A stretch of 12,233 bases of DNA from Pseudomonadota bacterium (GTDB taxonomy: Bacteria > Chloroflexota > Ktedonobacteria > Ktedonobacterales > JACDGC01), in the NCBI GenBank assembly GCA_021323815.1, contig JAJPKG010000348.1:1-12233 (forward strand), read 5' to 3'. Below the pieces are notes generated by a model. The model was not told the origin of the DNA and made no database searches. It was given only the letters and a program-made list of their open reading frames with translations. A program made the translations under genes and the position numbers. Shown here piece after piece: positions 11,467 to 12,233 of this stretch (positions are counted from its first letter, which is position 1; each line of letters begins with the position of its first letter).

Positions 11467-12233
11467 ATGTCACATCCTTCATCGCCGCCGCCGCATATCC
11501 CGCCAGCGCACCATCCCGCTCCACCACCGGTGGGGCAGGGGCATCCTGACGGCGCGCCTCCGCCAGGATATCCCGCCTATCCTCAGGGTGGGATGCCGCC
11601 TGCCGGCTACCCGATCTATCCGCAAGGGGGCGCGCCCGGCTATCCGTATCCTTATGGGGCGTATCCTGGGCCGGCGTATCCCGGCTATTTTATGATGCCG
11701 CCCCCGGTGAAGCGCGACACCTATCGCCTGACCATCGGCATTATCTCCATTGTCTTGCTCAGCATCACCCTTTTGGGTGGCGGATTGTTTGCTTTGATCC
11801 TGGGTTTGGGGGCCGTCATCGGCACGCTCAATAATAGCCTGGCATCATTGTCGCTCTTGATCTTTCTCAGCAGCATGGCGCTCATCGGCGGCGGTTTCGG
11901 CCTCTATTTCGCCATTCGCGCGCTGATGGAACGCCCCTCGGCGCAGGTGCGGCTACCCAGCGCGTGGGTGCCGCTGGGGCTGACGGTGGTGGTGCTGGGC
12001 GCGGGCATTGCGCAGCATGATGCCGGGCTGCCGCAAGCCCCCGCGCCGCTGGAAGCGCTGTTGCTGTTGCTTTCCGGCATCTTGCCGGCGCTGACCATCC
12101 TCGCCTTCACCTCGCAACGGCTGGGGAATCCTTCCACGTGGCGGCGCGTGTGGATGTCATTTTTGAGCGGCACGTTCCTGGCAACACTGCTGGCGATCAT
12201 CGCAGAACTCATCGCCGGTGGTTTTCTGGCGAC
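11467..12233 (+). CDS. Multi-pass membrane protein, possibly PrsW-like, cut by the right edge
   Basis: The visible 255 residues run off the window in frame, so the C-terminus is missing. Residues 1-80 are extremely Pro/Gly/Tyr-rich, with repeated GYP and YPQGG units (for example at 34-42 and 47-54), and look disordered and cytoplasmic. Hydrophobic segments follow at roughly 88-117, 127-150, 167-183, 194-215 and 229-253. The LPALTILAF...WRR pattern (206-227), followed by a helix containing an acidic residue (E247), reminds me of PrsW-family intramembrane metalloproteases. The diagnostic glutamate pair would lie beyond the edge, so this is a guess. GGGAG lies 7 bases before the ATG, and an extended -10 lies about 65 bases upstream. 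The gene is divergent from the Thr/Pro-tailed membrane protein. Confidence 0.75.
   Translation, partial: MSHPSSPPPHIPPAHHPAPPPVGQGHPDGAPPPGYPAYPQGGMPPAGYPIYPQGGAPGYPYPYGAYPGPAYPGYFMMPPPVKRDTYRLTIGIISIVLLSITLLGGGLFALILGLGAVIGTLNNSLASLSLLIFLSSMALIGGGFGLYFAIRALMERPSAQVRLPSAWVPLGLTVVVLGAGIAQHDAGLPQAPAPLEALLLLLSGILPALTILAFTSQRLGNPSTWRRVWMSFLSGTFLATLLAIIAELIAGGFLA

Noticed and set aside
1..12233. CRISPR array or other regularly spaced repeats
   Set aside because: No direct repeat of 20-40 bases with regular spacing was seen.

Overview
The window looks like chromosomal sequence from a GC-rich bacterium, most likely a member of the Chloroflexota and perhaps of the Ktedonobacteria. This is an inference from gene style: Thr/Pro 'TPTP' tails on membrane-anchored proteins, a Pro/Gly/Tyr-rich N-terminus on a multi-pass membrane protein, Ser/Thr-rich lipoprotein linkers, and an M1 aminopeptidase carrying HEAT repeats. 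No rRNA, tRNA, CRISPR array, transposase, integrase or phage gene was seen, and no gene-free stretch exceeds 300 bases.

Layout: positions 118-2426 hold a leftward block. In transcription order it is a J-domain/transmembrane/zincin-metallopeptidase fusion (1473-2426), an FmdB-type zinc-ribbon protein and D-aminoacyl-tRNA deacylase dtd packed 3 bases apart (1366-608), and a small three-helix membrane protein (465-118). A divergent promoter region (2427-2651) separates this block from a rightward PlsC-type acyltransferase (2652-3608) and a lipoprotein with a duplicated cysteine-patterned domain (3749-4690). A perfect 12-bp hairpin (extendable to 15 bp) separates the lipoprotein from a convergent 842-residue gene (4779-7307, leftward). 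That gene fuses an Eco57I/PstI-like N6-adenine DNA methyltransferase to a BsuBI/PstI-type restriction endonuclease. It is visibly AT-richer than its neighbours, so it is probably an acquired one-gene restriction-modification system.

Divergent from it is an M1 aminopeptidase with HEAT repeats and a C-terminal coiled coil (7543-10242). Two related C/G-rich hairpins follow, then a convergent single-pass membrane protein with a Thr/Pro-rich tail (10388-11236). The 5' part of a multi-pass membrane protein, possibly PrsW-like, runs off the right edge (11467-12233).

Functionally, most of the window is housekeeping: tRNA proofreading, lipid acylation, peptide turnover and surface or membrane proteins. 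The two most notable items are the fused M-R restriction-modification protein, with no CTGCAG site found by eye in the window, and the J-domain/TM/zincin fusion. A recurrent extended -10 element, TGCTATAAT or a close variant, lies upstream of several genes, including the acquired one.
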